DNA of 64,000 nt from Dethiosulfovibrio peptidovorans DSM 11002 (GTDB taxonomy: Bacteria > Synergistota > Synergistia > Synergistales > Dethiosulfovibrionaceae): contig NZ_ABTR02000001.1 in NCBI RefSeq assembly GCF_000172975.1, forward strand, positions 968,501-1,032,500, written 5' to 3'. The translations under genes and the position numbers were made by a program. The notes below the pieces were generated by a model. It ran no database searches, was not told where the DNA came from, and saw nothing but the letters and a program-made list of their open reading frames with translations. Shown here piece after piece: positions 17,944-26,491 of this stretch (its first letter is position 1; each line of letters begins with the position of its first letter).

Positions 17944-18633
17944 ATGGACAAAAAGATTAAAAGGAGCTTATCGATGCTGTTTATAGCGGCGTCGATAGTG
18001 GTCGTAGTCCTATCCCTGTTGAAGCTCGAGCTTCAGGGAGAGTTCTTGGAAGTAGACATATCCGATAGCTTCGCACGGCCCGCCTCCGCATTAGAGGACA
18101 CAAGGGCAGAAACCCCGTCCATCCCGGGCTCAAATATACTCAGAGAATCCGCCACAGCCTGTCGGACCATAGCGCTGTCCGCCGCCGAGGAATCTACGGC
18201 TCTGGCATCCTATATAGTCTCTCAGAACAGTAGGATTTCCCCTTCCGTGGCTATGGAGGAGGCCGTAGCCTTCCTCAGATACAGCAGCCTTTACGGTGTG
18301 CCTCTGGATATAGCGGTAGCGGTGGCAAACACGGAGAGCCATTTCAAGCCTCAGGCCAAGAGCTCCCACGGTTCCCTGGGAGTTATGCAGGTTACCTGGA
18401 GGGTACACAAAGACCTGCTATCGCCCTACGGATTCAACTCCGCCGACGACCTCCACGATCCATCCCTTGGAATAAAGGCGGGGTGTATACTGTTGTCCAG
18501 ATATATCCAGTCAAACAGCGATCTCAAGACCGCCCTGGGAAGATATTACGGCGGCTCTCCCGAGGTATACTGGAGAAGGATATCCAGAAACCTCCGCAGG
18601 TACAGAAAGTTCGAGGAAAACCGCCGAAAATAG
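17944..18633 (+). CDS. Lytic murein transglycosylase, SLT domain, membrane anchored
   Basis: A 229-residue protein with an N-terminal signal anchor (SMLFIAASIVVVVLSLLKL, residues 9-28), a low-complexity linker, and a C-terminal SLT (lysozyme-like) domain from about residue 115. The catalytic Glu lies in VAVANTESHFKPQAKS and is followed by the family's GSLGVMQVTW and the ALGRYYGGSP segment. It would cleave the glycan strands of peptidoglycan in the periplasm, leaving 1,6-anhydromuramic ends. It ends only 6 bases from the convergent panF gene, so the two transcripts must overlap; no terminator is visible between them. Confidence 0.9.
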   Translation: MDKKIKRSLSMLFIAASIVVVVLSLLKLELQGEFLEVDISDSFARPASALEDTRAETPSIPGSNILRESATACRTIALSAAEESTALASYIVSQNSRISPSVAMEEAVAFLRYSSLYGVPLDIAVAVANTESHFKPQAKSSHGSLGVMQVTWRVHKDLLSPYGFNSADDLHDPSLGIKAGCILLSRYIQSNSDLKTALGRYYGGSPEVYWRRISRNLRRYRKFEENRRK

Positions 18634-18639
18634 ACCGTA

Positions 18640-20118
18640 TCACTCCATCCAGAACAGATCGATAACCGAATCATCCGGCCTCTTCGACCATAGACTGACC
18701 AGGACGAAGGCTACCAGACCTACTAGCAATGTCGGTATTATGACGTTCATGCCCATGAAGTTTTTCATGGTGGAGGCCATCGTTATGTAGGTAAATACCC
18801 CTGTAACCATCGAGGCCAGAGCTCCCTTTCCGTTAGCCCTTTTCCAGTAGAGTCCCAAAACCAGAGGCCACAGAAAGGCTGCCTGCATTCCCCCGAAGGC
18901 GAAGATATTTATCCACACTATAAGCTCAGGAGGCCTGAAAGCCGCCAGCAAGACCACCGTTCCTATCATGGCAGTGGCAGCAAGGCTCATTATGCGGACC
19001 TTTTTTATTCCTCTTTCGGAGCTCACCGATTCGGGAGAGACGTAGTTCACGTATATGTCCTTCACTATGGTGGCAGAGGCCAGTATAAGCTGGGAGTCTA
19101 TCGTCGACATGACTCCCGCCAGAGGTCCTGCCAGGAATATCCCAGCCACCACAGGAGGCAGTACCTTCAGAGACAATATAGGCATTATAGTATCTCCAAC
19201 CTCTATCCCCGGCACCACGGCCCGACCGAGGGCCCCGCAGAGGTGCATACCCAGCATTACGAAGGCCAAGACGAAGGTCCCTATCACCATGGCCCCGTGC
19301 ATGGATCTCGAATCCCTGTAGCCCATACATCTTACGGCAGTGTGAGGCAGACCGACCACTCCGAGACAGACCAGAACCCAAAAGGAAAGTATGAAGGGCT
19401 TGGATATGAATCCATCCGGCCCGTGAGGGGTTATAAGATCAGGATTTATGTCCCTTAAAGTAGCTACGACGTTCTCCATTCCTCCCCCCATGGAGACTAT
19501 GCCGAAGAGCAAAGCCGTGGTTCCTACTATCATGACCACTCCCTGGAGAGCGTCGGTCAATGCCACCGCCCTAAAGCCACCAACCGTTGTATATGCTATT
19601 ACCGTAACGGCAAATATAGCCAGTCCTGTGTTGTAGGACAGACCGGTCATTCCCTGGAAGAGCCTGGCCCCCCCTATGAACTGGGCGGTCATGGCCGCCA
19701 CGAAAAAAGCCAGCAAACTGACCGATCCTGCTATAACCACAGCTGGGCTCTCGTATCTGGCCCTGAAAACGTCGTTGACCGTGACAGCCCCTATTCTCCT
19801 GGCGACTATGGCGAACTTTTTTCCCAGAACTCCAAGGGTCAGCCAGGCTGTAGGGACCTGGATCATGGCTAAAAGCACCCAGCCGAGACCCATTTTATAG
19901 GCAACTCCCGGACCTCCTATGAAACTGCTTGCACTGGTATAGGTAGCCACCAACGTCATGGCCAGGACGAAGCCTCCCATTCCACGGCTCCCTATAAAAT
20001 ACTCTTCCATAAAATTATCCGATCTCGACAGCCTCTTGTTGCAGTAGACCGCCATAACGTATATGCCTATTAAATAGAGGGCCACAGGGACGATCACGGA
20101 GACGTTAATCCCTTCCAT
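18640..20118 (-). CDS. panF: Sodium:solute symporter, pantothenate permease PanF
   Basis: A 492-residue member of the SSS family with about 13 membrane helices. NFMEEYFIGSRGMGGFVLAM near residue 35 and TYTSASSFIGGPGVAYKMGLGWVLLA are typical of PanF, as is GVMSTIDSQLILASA in helix 9 and GLPHTAVRCMGYRDS. PanF imports pantothenate with sodium. The assignment is strengthened by the gene just upstream (14-base overlap), which encodes the small YhdT-like protein that accompanies panF in many bacteria. It is the last gene in the run that starts with dnaA. panB is also present in this window (59.3 kb), so the cell may both make and import the vitamin. Confidence 0.9.
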   Translation of the reverse strand: MEGINVSVIVPVALYLIGIYVMAVYCNKRLSRSDNFMEEYFIGSRGMGGFVLAMTLVATYTSASSFIGGPGVAYKMGLGWVLLAMIQVPTAWLTLGVLGKKFAIVARRIGAVTVNDVFRARYESPAVVIAGSVSLLAFFVAAMTAQFIGGARLFQGMTGLSYNTGLAIFAVTVIAYTTVGGFRAVALTDALQGVVMIVGTTALLFGIVSMGGGMENVVATLRDINPDLITPHGPDGFISKPFILSFWVLVCLGVVGLPHTAVRCMGYRDSRSMHGAMVIGTFVLAFVMLGMHLCGALGRAVVPGIEVGDTIMPILSLKVLPPVVAGIFLAGPLAGVMSTIDSQLILASATIVKDIYVNYVSPESVSSERGIKKVRIMSLAATAMIGTVVLLAAFRPPELIVWINIFAFGGMQAAFLWPLVLGLYWKRANGKGALASMVTGVFTYITMASTMKNFMGMNVIIPTLLVGLVAFVLVSLWSKRPDDSVIDLFWME

Positions 20119-20392
20119 CGTCTTCCTCCTTCGGAGATAGACTGACTTCCTTGAACAGGAGGTTAACCATGGCCCAGGCTATGAAGCAGAATAGAAAGGG
20201 CCCTAAAACACAGCTGAAGAAAAACCACCCTGGAAGCCCCATAAAATAATGGTAGTTTTCCGGCCCGGAATCGGTGCCGTGATAGGCAAAACCATACCAC
20301 CACATGAAATAAAGAGCGGTGAGGACCAGCGAACAGATAGCCTCGAAACGAGCCGTCTTGAACCTTCTATCCTCATGTTTCCCGGGAAACAT
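20105..20392 (-). CDS. yhdT: YhdT family (DUF997) small membrane protein
   Basis: A 95-residue protein with two membrane helices (about 15-35, ICSLVLTALYFMWWYGFAY, and 52-75, LPGWFFFSCVLGPFLFCFIAW). DUF997/YhdT proteins are encoded immediately before panF, as here, and are presumed to help the symporter; their exact role is unknown. The start codon lies inside a parS-like palindrome, so the protein begins M-F-P-G-K-H. It is separated from the preceding secreted-protein gene by two bases. Confidence 0.85.
   Translation of the reverse strand: MFPGKHEDRRFKTARFEAICSLVLTALYFMWWYGFAYHGTDSGPENYHYFMGLPGWFFFSCVLGPFLFCFIAWAMVNLLFKEVSLSPKEEDDGRD
20376..20391. promoter_or_regulatory. parS-like site 1 (TGTTTCCCGGGAAACA)
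   Basis: A perfect 16-bp palindrome that differs from the canonical ParB site TGTTTCACGTGAAACA only at the two central pairs (CCCGGG for CACGTG). The flanking A and T extend the palindrome to 18 bp. It overlaps the start of the yhdT gene. Identical cores occur at 32399 and 33534; parAB lies at 36.6-38.2 kb. Confidence 0.75.
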
Positions 20393-20394
20393 AT

Positions 20395-21144
20395 CTATTT
20401 ACCCCCTATTATCCAAAAAGGATCGTCCGGATCTTTGATCCTGTAGATTTTTCCCTTTACACGGTCCCAGCAATACGGTCCGTTGGATCTAGGGGTTCCC
20501 CAGTTATCGAGAAACTGCATTTCCTCGGACAGTGCCCTATCGAAGGATATATATCCCCTTACAGGCGACGCCGTGGGAAGATGTCCCCAGGTCCTTAAAG
20601 GACTCCAGTCGCCTACGAGGCCGATGGAGAAAGCTATTTCCTCTATAACAGGGGCCATCTCCTCCGGTGGGTTTACTATGTAGAGATATCTCCCTCTGGG
20701 AGAGGACGCCATGGACTCCAGAAGCAGTCCGGCCAGTCCCATACCGTCTTCCATATGGGGCAAACAGGTCAGAGCCACGTAAAATCCGTCCAGCGCCATC
20801 AATACACGAGGGATCTCCCGGGGCATAACGAACCCTGAGACTTCCTCCCATCTCGAAGGATCTCCATCAGGAAAAACCCTGTCTATTATCGCCATTGCCG
20901 CAGAGCATCGGCTTCTTTCGTCTCCGGTCCACAGCATCCTCCAAAGACCGAGTTCATCCATATCTGGAGCCTCCGATACAAGCCTAGCCCTGAGAGGTCC
21001 GGCACTCTCCATAGCGGAGTTTCTGAAAAGCATGGACTCCACCATCTTGTCGAACCTATCTCCGTAATCTCCCTCGTAAGAGAAGGATATAGACGACATA
21101 GACATAAAAAACAATACAAAAACGGAGAAAACAAAACGAATCAT
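20395..21144 (-). CDS. Hypothetical secreted protein
   Basis: A 249-residue protein with a Sec signal peptide (IRFVFSVFVLFFMSMSSISFS, cleavage after about residue 22). The mature part is acidic and helix-rich (MVESMLFRNSAMESAGPLRA; LWRMLWTGDERSRCSAAMAI, resembling a HEAT-like helical pair) and ends with an aromatic, Trp-rich tail (CWDRVKGKIYRIKDPDDPFW). I do not recognise the family. It lies in the dnaA-to-panF run between a DciA-like gene (4 bases) and yhdT (2 bases), so it is translationally tight with both, but its job is unknown. Confidence 0.7.
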   Translation of the reverse strand: MIRFVFSVFVLFFMSMSSISFSYEGDYGDRFDKMVESMLFRNSAMESAGPLRARLVSEAPDMDELGLWRMLWTGDERSRCSAAMAIIDRVFPDGDPSRWEEVSGFVMPREIPRVLMALDGFYVALTCLPHMEDGMGLAGLLLESMASSPRGRYLYIVNPPEEMAPVIEEIAFSIGLVGDWSPLRTWGHLPTASPVRGYISFDRALSEEMQFLDNWGTPRSNGPYCWDRVKGKIYRIKDPDDPFWIIGGK

Positions 21145-21148
21145 TATT

Positions 21149-21622
21149 TTATTCCTCCTTTTTAGGAAAACGCTTCATGTATGTGGCCATAAGTCTTGCC
21201 AGAGCCTCTGCCACGTCCTCCCTGTCTATTTTGTCGGACGTGTAGTTCAGGCATGCCTTCACCGATCTCTCCGATGGGATAACCCTGGCCGGCTCCGGCT
21301 CGGGGATCTCCCTCTTGGCCTCTATCCTGGCCACCACGGCCCTAACAGACTTGACCCCAAGATGCCATCTTTTCTCCACGGAGGAGGCCACAGTACCTGC
21401 CTTCATCGATATCATCTTGGCCACCCCGGGGCTCTCGCAGGCCACCACCAAGGTTCCCCTGTCCAGACTTACCGGGCGACTTTTACGGCCGAGGACGGTG
21501 CCCACTATGGAGGACCACTCTTTATCCACCTCCGATATTGACAGGGCAGTGGACAGCCCCGGAGGAAGTCTGCCGGAGAGCAGCCCCCTCAGGAGCTCGG
21601 GACGGGATCTACGCCGCGCCAT
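21149..21622 (-). CDS. DciA-like protein (DUF721)
   Basis: A 157-residue basic protein. The middle (DKEWSSIVGTVLGRKSRPVSLDRGTLVVACESPGVAK, cited in parts: WSSIVGTVLG, then RGTLVVACESPGVAK) has the DUF721 layout: W-x-x-I-V-G, then a strand pair with L-x-V near an S/P-rich turn. In bacteria without DnaC, DUF721 proteins (DciA) help load the replicative helicase at the origin. The C-terminal extension (about 95-157) is helical and is not family typical. It overlaps the end of mnmG by 14 bases and is in the same run as dnaA, dnaN and recF, which supports the replication role. The match is by pattern and context. Confidence 0.65.
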   Translation of the reverse strand: MARRRSRPELLRGLLSGRLPPGLSTALSISEVDKEWSSIVGTVLGRKSRPVSLDRGTLVVACESPGVAKMISMKAGTVASSVEKRWHLGVKSVRAVVARIEAKREIPEPEPARVIPSERSVKACLNYTSDKIDREDVAEALARLMATYMKRFPKKEE

Positions 21623-23489
21623 CTCTCCGTCTCCTGACTGACAGTGCCAGAGACAGAAGCTGCAGGTCCGTAGGGGTTACCCCGGATATACGTCTGGCCT
21701 GTCCCAGTGTCTTAGGACGGATCCTCTCGAGCTTTTCCAGGCTCTCGGCCAACAGGCCCTTCATCGATCTGTAGTCGAAATCGTCAGGAATGGTCAACGC
21801 CTCCATCCTCTCGAACTTCTTCACCGATCTCTCCTGTCTCGCCACGTAACCGGCGTACTTGATCTCAACCTCCACCCTCCGACGTATATGACCCTCTAGA
21901 TCCTCTCCGGAGGGTATATATCGAGACAGAAAGTCGTAATCGACGCCGGGGCGTCTCAAAAGTTCCGCTCCCGTAAGAGACCTGTCCATAGGGGCTTCCC
22001 CTATGGAGGCGAGATCGGAGTTTACGTCATCCGACGGCTTTATCCTCGTGGATCCCAGTCTTTTTATCTCTCGATCCGTGTTTCGCCACCGTTCCACCAG
22101 TATCTCCCATCTGCCGTCGTCCAGGAGGCCTAGTTTTCTACCTATGCCGGAGAGCCTTCTGTCTGCGTTGTCGTGTCTCATAAGCAGTCTGTGCTCGCAG
22201 CGGCTGGTCAACATACGATAAGGCTCCCTGGTACCTTTGGTGACAAGATCGTCTATCAGGACCCCTATATAGGCCTCGTGGCGACCCAATACTAAATAGG
22301 GCTCTCCTCTTAGTCGTAGAACGGCGTTTATACCGGCCATAAGGCCCTGAGCAGCGGCCTCCTCGTAGCCGGAGGTACCGTTTATCTGTCCGGCGCAGAA
22401 GAGACCCTTTATAGCCTTGGTCTCCAGCCAAGGGGTGAGCTGGGTCGGGTCCATGTAATCGTATTCAATGGCGTATCCGGCCCTCATTATCCTGGCTTCC
22501 CTGCATCCCGGGAGAGTCCTGGTCATCTCTATCTGGACGTCGTAGGGCAGGCTGGTGGAGAAGTTCTGAAGGTATATCTCCTTGGATCCTCTGGCGACCG
22601 GCTCGAAAAATACGGTGTGACTGTCCTTATCGGGAAACTGCATCACCTTGGACTCTATGGACGGACAGTATCTAGGTCCGGTTCCAGTGATAGTGCCGGA
22701 GCTCACAGGCGACCTGTCCAGGTTTTCCGTTATTATCCTGTGAGTGTCCAGGTTGGTCTTTCCTACGCCGCAGGTTATATGGCGATATACCTCCGGTTTA
22801 TCCCACAGGTCCATGGACTGAGGCTCCTCCTCGCCCTCCTGGATCTGAAGTTCGCTCCAGTCTATGGAATCCGAGTGGACCCTGGGAGTGGTGCCGGTCT
22901 TGAGCCTTCCCATGCGGAATCCCAGCTTCAAGAGGTTCTCGCCCAGTCCGTGGGCCGGAATCTGTCCCAGAGGTCCGGAGGAGAAGTTAACATTACCTAT
23001 GTGGACCCTCCCGTCCAGATATGTCCCGGTGGTCAGTATTACCGATCTGGCGTGGTATGAGAGACCGTACAGTGTCTCAACTCCCTTGACCCGGTCCCCC
23101 TCGACTATCAGACCGACCACAGTGTCCTGGTGCAATTCCAGACCGGGACAGTGTTCGAGGACTTCGCGATAGTGCCAGTGGTAGTCGTGGAGATCGCATT
23201 GGGCCCTGAGGGCTCTTACGGCAGGTCCCTTGGAGGTGTTGAGCCATCTCATCATCAAGGCGGAGCGATCCGTCGCCCTGGCCTGTTCTCCTCCAAGAGC
23301 GGAGATCTCCCTGACCAGATGTCCCTTAGCCGGTCCACCTATGGAGGGATTGCAGGGCATCAGGGCTATGTTGTCCAGATACAGGTTCAAAAGAAGAGTG
23401 TCGTGACCCATTCTGGCGGCTACCAAGGCGGCCTCGCATCCGGCGTGGCCCGCTCCTACAACTATCACGTCGTATACTTTATTCGTCAT
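21609..23489 (-). CDS. mnmG: tRNA uridine-5-carboxymethylaminomethyl modification enzyme MnmG (GidA)
   Basis: A 626-residue flavoprotein. With MnmE it adds the carboxymethylaminomethyl group to U34 of certain tRNAs. The FAD-binding GxGxxG (VVGAGHAGCEAA) is at residues 10-21; other hallmarks are NPSIGGPAKGHLVREI, the ALRAQCD segment, GLFCAGQINGTSGYEEAAAQ, and the conserved RCEHRL; the C-terminal SGVTP(T/A)D stretch is complete. ATG 23489 overlaps the previous stop in an ATGA; an in-frame extension to 23564 would read through the preceding gene. A mnmG position next to the origin is common in bacteria. Confidence 0.96.
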   Translation of the reverse strand: MTNKVYDVIVVGAGHAGCEAALVAARMGHDTLLLNLYLDNIALMPCNPSIGGPAKGHLVREISALGGEQARATDRSALMMRWLNTSKGPAVRALRAQCDLHDYHWHYREVLEHCPGLELHQDTVVGLIVEGDRVKGVETLYGLSYHARSVILTTGTYLDGRVHIGNVNFSSGPLGQIPAHGLGENLLKLGFRMGRLKTGTTPRVHSDSIDWSELQIQEGEEEPQSMDLWDKPEVYRHITCGVGKTNLDTHRIITENLDRSPVSSGTITGTGPRYCPSIESKVMQFPDKDSHTVFFEPVARGSKEIYLQNFSTSLPYDVQIEMTRTLPGCREARIMRAGYAIEYDYMDPTQLTPWLETKAIKGLFCAGQINGTSGYEEAAAQGLMAGINAVLRLRGEPYLVLGRHEAYIGVLIDDLVTKGTREPYRMLTSRCEHRLLMRHDNADRRLSGIGRKLGLLDDGRWEILVERWRNTDREIKRLGSTRIKPSDDVNSDLASIGEAPMDRSLTGAELLRRPGVDYDFLSRYIPSGEDLEGHIRRRVEVEIKYAGYVARQERSVKKFERMEALTIPDDFDYRSMKGLLAESLEKLERIRPKTLGQARRISGVTPTDLQLLSLALSVRRRRDGAA

Positions 23490-24022
23490 GGTTTGACCGA
23501 TCCGTCCTCCTCGAAGAGATAGGTCAGGGTGGTGGTGTGACCAGAGACGGATCTCCCGTCGCAAGCCAGGACTATCCTGGCTCCATCGACGGTCCAGGTC
23601 TGGGTCTCTCCTCCTCCGTGGGAGACAACCTCCCTCTCGTAGCCGTATTTAGAACGAAGTTTGAGGGTAAGATCCGAGTAGTTGCCCAACATGGAGCCTC
23701 CGACGTCCCCGCTAGCAACGTCGTCTTTATTCAGGAAAGAGAAACGAAAGGTAGTCATCTTTCCTCCCTTGAAATATACCTGGACCATACAGGGCCTGCC
23801 GAAGAAATCTCCTCTGTAGAGGATCTCCCTGGCTCGACCGAAGTCGAGAGACGACTGGTCCAGAATCAGAGAACATCCCCTGTCGGACAAAGCAGACGAT
23901 ACCGTATCGAAGCCCGATCCCGCCGGAATTCCCCAAACCGACTCAACGGCGCAAAGGGCCGGCGTCGCTAAAGTAAGTGTGAGTATCGTCGCTGCCAGAG
24001 CCTTTATATATCCCAATCTCAT
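23486..24022 (-). CDS. Hypothetical secreted protein
   Basis: A 178-residue protein with a signal peptide (YIKALAATILTLTLATPALC, cleavage near residue 24). The mature part has the pattern of a small beta-rich periplasmic domain: SVWGIPAGSGFDTVSSALSD, then LYRGDFFGRPCMVQVYFKGGK and a closing TTTLTYLFEED. Two cysteines (in RGCSL and GRPCM) and one in VLACD could form a disulfide. I do not recognise the family. It sits between recF (6 bases) and mnmG (ATGA overlap) and is therefore part of the origin-proximal transcript. Confidence 0.7.
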   Translation of the reverse strand: MRLGYIKALAATILTLTLATPALCAVESVWGIPAGSGFDTVSSALSDRGCSLILDQSSLDFGRAREILYRGDFFGRPCMVQVYFKGGKMTTFRFSFLNKDDVASGDVGGSMLGNYSDLTLKLRSKYGYEREVVSHGGGETQTWTVDGARIVLACDGRSVSGHTTTLTYLFEEDGSVKP

Positions 24023-24028
24023 TAATTT

Positions 24029-25093
24029 TCATTCCTCCCGTCTGGTTATACGTCCTTCTCTAACGGTCCATAGGGATCCGGGCCAACGAATCAGGTCGTC
24101 CTCCGCGGTGGCTGCGAATATCTGCCATCCCGAGGAGACCAGGGTCTCGACCGTTATCTCCCTGCCGGATTGATCCAGCTCCGAGGCCACCTCGTCCAGC
24201 AAAAGGATAGGGGACCGCCGCAGCTTTCTCTCCACCGCCCATCCCGCCGCCATCACCATCGCAAGGGATGTCCGTCTTCTCTGGCCTCTGCTGAACCTGG
24301 AGGATGCCTCCATCCCGGATGCGTCTATGGTCAGATCGTCCCTGTGAGGCCCCACCAGAGGCCTTCCCGAGCCGATCTCGGCCCGTCTTCTGGATCGGAC
24401 CCCCTCGATGTATCCTATGGGATTATTCCCTGCGAGACCGATTCCTCCTCTGGAGAGAGCCAGCTCTATCGGTCCCGGAAGAAGGTCGGAGAAGCTCTCC
24501 AGTCCCATTGTCACGGCCAGAGATGCCTTTTCCCTACAGGTCCATATCCACTCCGCCATAGGAGCCATTACCGAGTCGATAAGCTCGGTGCTTCTTCCCT
24601 CGGACAGAAGGGCCCTCTTGTGTCTGACCGCCCGTCTGTACTCGGTCAGTTTCAGTGCGTAGACCGGGTAGAGAAGTGCGCAGAGGACGTCCAGAAACCT
24701 CCTCCTGACCGACGGTCCACCTTCGATGAGGGCCAGATCTCCGGGCAGAAAGGCCAGAGCGGGAACCCTGAACCTTATTGAGGCGCAGTTGCTTCTCTTT
24801 CCGTCGCATTTCATGGCGCACCGGGACGTGACCGAGGACTGAATCAGGACATTATCCTCGCCCTCGAAAGTCCCCTCCAGGAATCCCCTGGACTCGTCGG
24901 AATTCCAGTTCACCAGGGGCGATTTCCTTAGAGACTTGAACGGTCCCCATCCTGTGAGTATGTGAAGGCTCTCGAGAATATTGGTCTTGCCCGCTCCGTT
25001 TGGACCTATTAGAAGGTTTAGCTTTCTATCCCACTTTATCCTTCCGGTCTCAAGGTTTCTGAAGTTTCTGGTTCCGCTCTCGGAGAAGAACAC
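24029..25093 (-). CDS. recF: DNA replication and repair protein RecF
   Basis: A 354-residue SMC-like ATPase that helps load RecA at gaps. The Walker A motif GPNGAGKTN is at residues 30-38, the ABC signature region is RFSRGQRRRTSLAM, and Walker B with the D-loop is SPILLLDEVASELD. PHRDD is a typical RecF motif. The start is GTG 25093, six bases after the dnaN stop. The gene follows dnaN in the classic dnaA-dnaN-recF order. Confidence 0.95.
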   Translation of the reverse strand: MFFSESGTRNFRNLETGRIKWDRKLNLLIGPNGAGKTNILESLHILTGWGPFKSLRKSPLVNWNSDESRGFLEGTFEGEDNVLIQSSVTSRCAMKCDGKRSNCASIRFRVPALAFLPGDLALIEGGPSVRRRFLDVLCALLYPVYALKLTEYRRAVRHKRALLSEGRSTELIDSVMAPMAEWIWTCREKASLAVTMGLESFSDLLPGPIELALSRGGIGLAGNNPIGYIEGVRSRRRAEIGSGRPLVGPHRDDLTIDASGMEASSRFSRGQRRRTSLAMVMAAGWAVERKLRRSPILLLDEVASELDQSGREITVETLVSSGWQIFAATAEDDLIRWPGSLWTVREGRITRREE

Positions 25094-25099
25094 GATGTT

Positions 25100-26260
25100 C
25101 TATAGGTCGTCTCCGCCGTCGTCCAGACCATCCAGGTCGGCGCTCTTGAGTTTTATGGGCATAAGCATGTAGAGAAAATCGCTTTCGTTGGGCCTGAGCA
25201 TCATCATCTGTCCCTCCTGGCCGTTGAAGGAAAGGGAGACCTTGTCACCGTGGAAGGCCTTCAGTCCGTCTATGAGAAACCCTACGTTGAAGGCTACCTT
25301 GAGAGACTCACCCTTTATTATTCCATCCACTATTTCGGTGGCCTCGCCTATCTCCGGAGCCCTTCCGGATAGTTTCAGGTCTCCTCCTGGGGAAAGTATC
25401 AGTACCACCATCCGGCTGTGGTCCCTGACCACCACGTCGACCCTCTCCAGGGCCGATATGAACTGAGATCTATCCACGTCGAGTGTCGTGGTTGTGTTGG
25501 GGCTCAGTATCCTCTCGTAGTTAGGAAAGGACGAATCCACTCTTCTCACCGAGAATTCCAGCGAGTCCAATTGGAAATAACCGAGAGCTCCGTCCACCGA
25601 TACGTTCACCTGAAGGTCCTCCCCTAGTCCGGAGAGTATCCTCAGAAATTCCCTCACCGATGTCAGAGGCAGCAACATATCCTGTTCTGGATTTTCCTTG
25701 TCTACGTAGGCCTTTGAGAGGGATAGCCTTCTGCCGTCGGTGGATACACAGTGGCATTCTCCGGATTTGACCTGAAGAAGCTCCGCTCCAAGATATTTTG
25801 GAAATTCCTCTCCCATGCTTCCGGCTATTCCTCCTTCGTCCAGAATCCTGTGAAGTTCGTCTTTTGCCAGAACGCAAAATTGAGATGCCCCCTCTGGAGA
25901 GGGAAGTGGTGGAAAGTCGTCGGCGGGATAGGTGGTGAAACGGTATCTATTTCTACCGGAGAGGAGGATTCCCGTACCTCTCTCCGCTACCTCTACGGTA
26001 AATATGGAGGTAGGGGACTTCTTGAAAAGCTCCCCGACTACCTTTATAGGAAGGACCGCCTTCCCCGGTTCGTCTATCGTTACTCCCTCTGATTTGACCT
26101 TTACGGAAGTCTTAAGATCTGTTGCCTGTAGAGTTACTTTTCCGTCTTCAGCAGTACATAGTATTCCGGATAACACGCTCAGTGTGCTTTTCTGTGCCGC
26201 TACTCTTTCAGCTACGTTCCAGCTCTTCATGAAGGCGGTTTTATCTATAGTGAGCTTCAT
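25100..26260 (-). CDS. dnaN: DNA polymerase III sliding clamp, beta subunit
   Basis: A 386-residue clamp, with three tandem clamp domains of about 125 residues each. Recognisable points are LTIDKTAFMKSWNVAERVAAQK at the start, the TDLKTSVKV segment, the FPPLP motif (residues around 115), STDGRRLS, and the end with MRPNESDFLYMLMPIKL (families usually end in ...YLLMPMRL). The C-terminal tail (KSADLDGLDDGGDDL) is longer than usual. The dimer encircles DNA and tethers polymerase III. It is separated from dnaA by 231 bases rich in DnaA boxes. Confidence 0.96.
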   Translation of the reverse strand: MKLTIDKTAFMKSWNVAERVAAQKSTLSVLSGILCTAEDGKVTLQATDLKTSVKVKSEGVTIDEPGKAVLPIKVVGELFKKSPTSIFTVEVAERGTGILLSGRNRYRFTTYPADDFPPLPSPEGASQFCVLAKDELHRILDEGGIAGSMGEEFPKYLGAELLQVKSGECHCVSTDGRRLSLSKAYVDKENPEQDMLLPLTSVREFLRILSGLGEDLQVNVSVDGALGYFQLDSLEFSVRRVDSSFPNYERILSPNTTTTLDVDRSQFISALERVDVVVRDHSRMVVLILSPGGDLKLSGRAPEIGEATEIVDGIIKGESLKVAFNVGFLIDGLKAFHGDKVSLSFNGQEGQMMMLRPNESDFLYMLMPIKLKSADLDGLDDGGDDL

Positions 26261-26491
26261 CGTGGATAGTCCTCCCTCTGTGTTCTTCTATGGTCTTTAT
26301 TATTTAGTTATAAGTAGTCGTCGTAGTATGGGCTGTGTATATGTGGATATCCCTCTTGACCCCTTGTCATCGTGAGTTATCCACCGTGGATAAGTATGTG
26401 TCGGACCGGAGGATCGTTATTCACACTATCCACAAGAATTTTGTGAATAAGTGAAAAGGCATAGTTATCCACATCGAGACCCTCGGTGATT
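26261..26491. other. Putative oriC half 1: DnaA-box cluster between dnaA and dnaN
   Basis: This 231-base gap has TTATCCACA at 26466-26474, the inverted pair TTATCCAC-C-GTGGATAA at 26377-26393, near-matches TTATTCACA (26417), CTATCCACA (26426) and the complement of TTATTCACA (26441). A further TTATCCACA (26512-26520) lies inside the last codons of dnaA. AT content is higher than in the flanking genes. Confidence 0.65.
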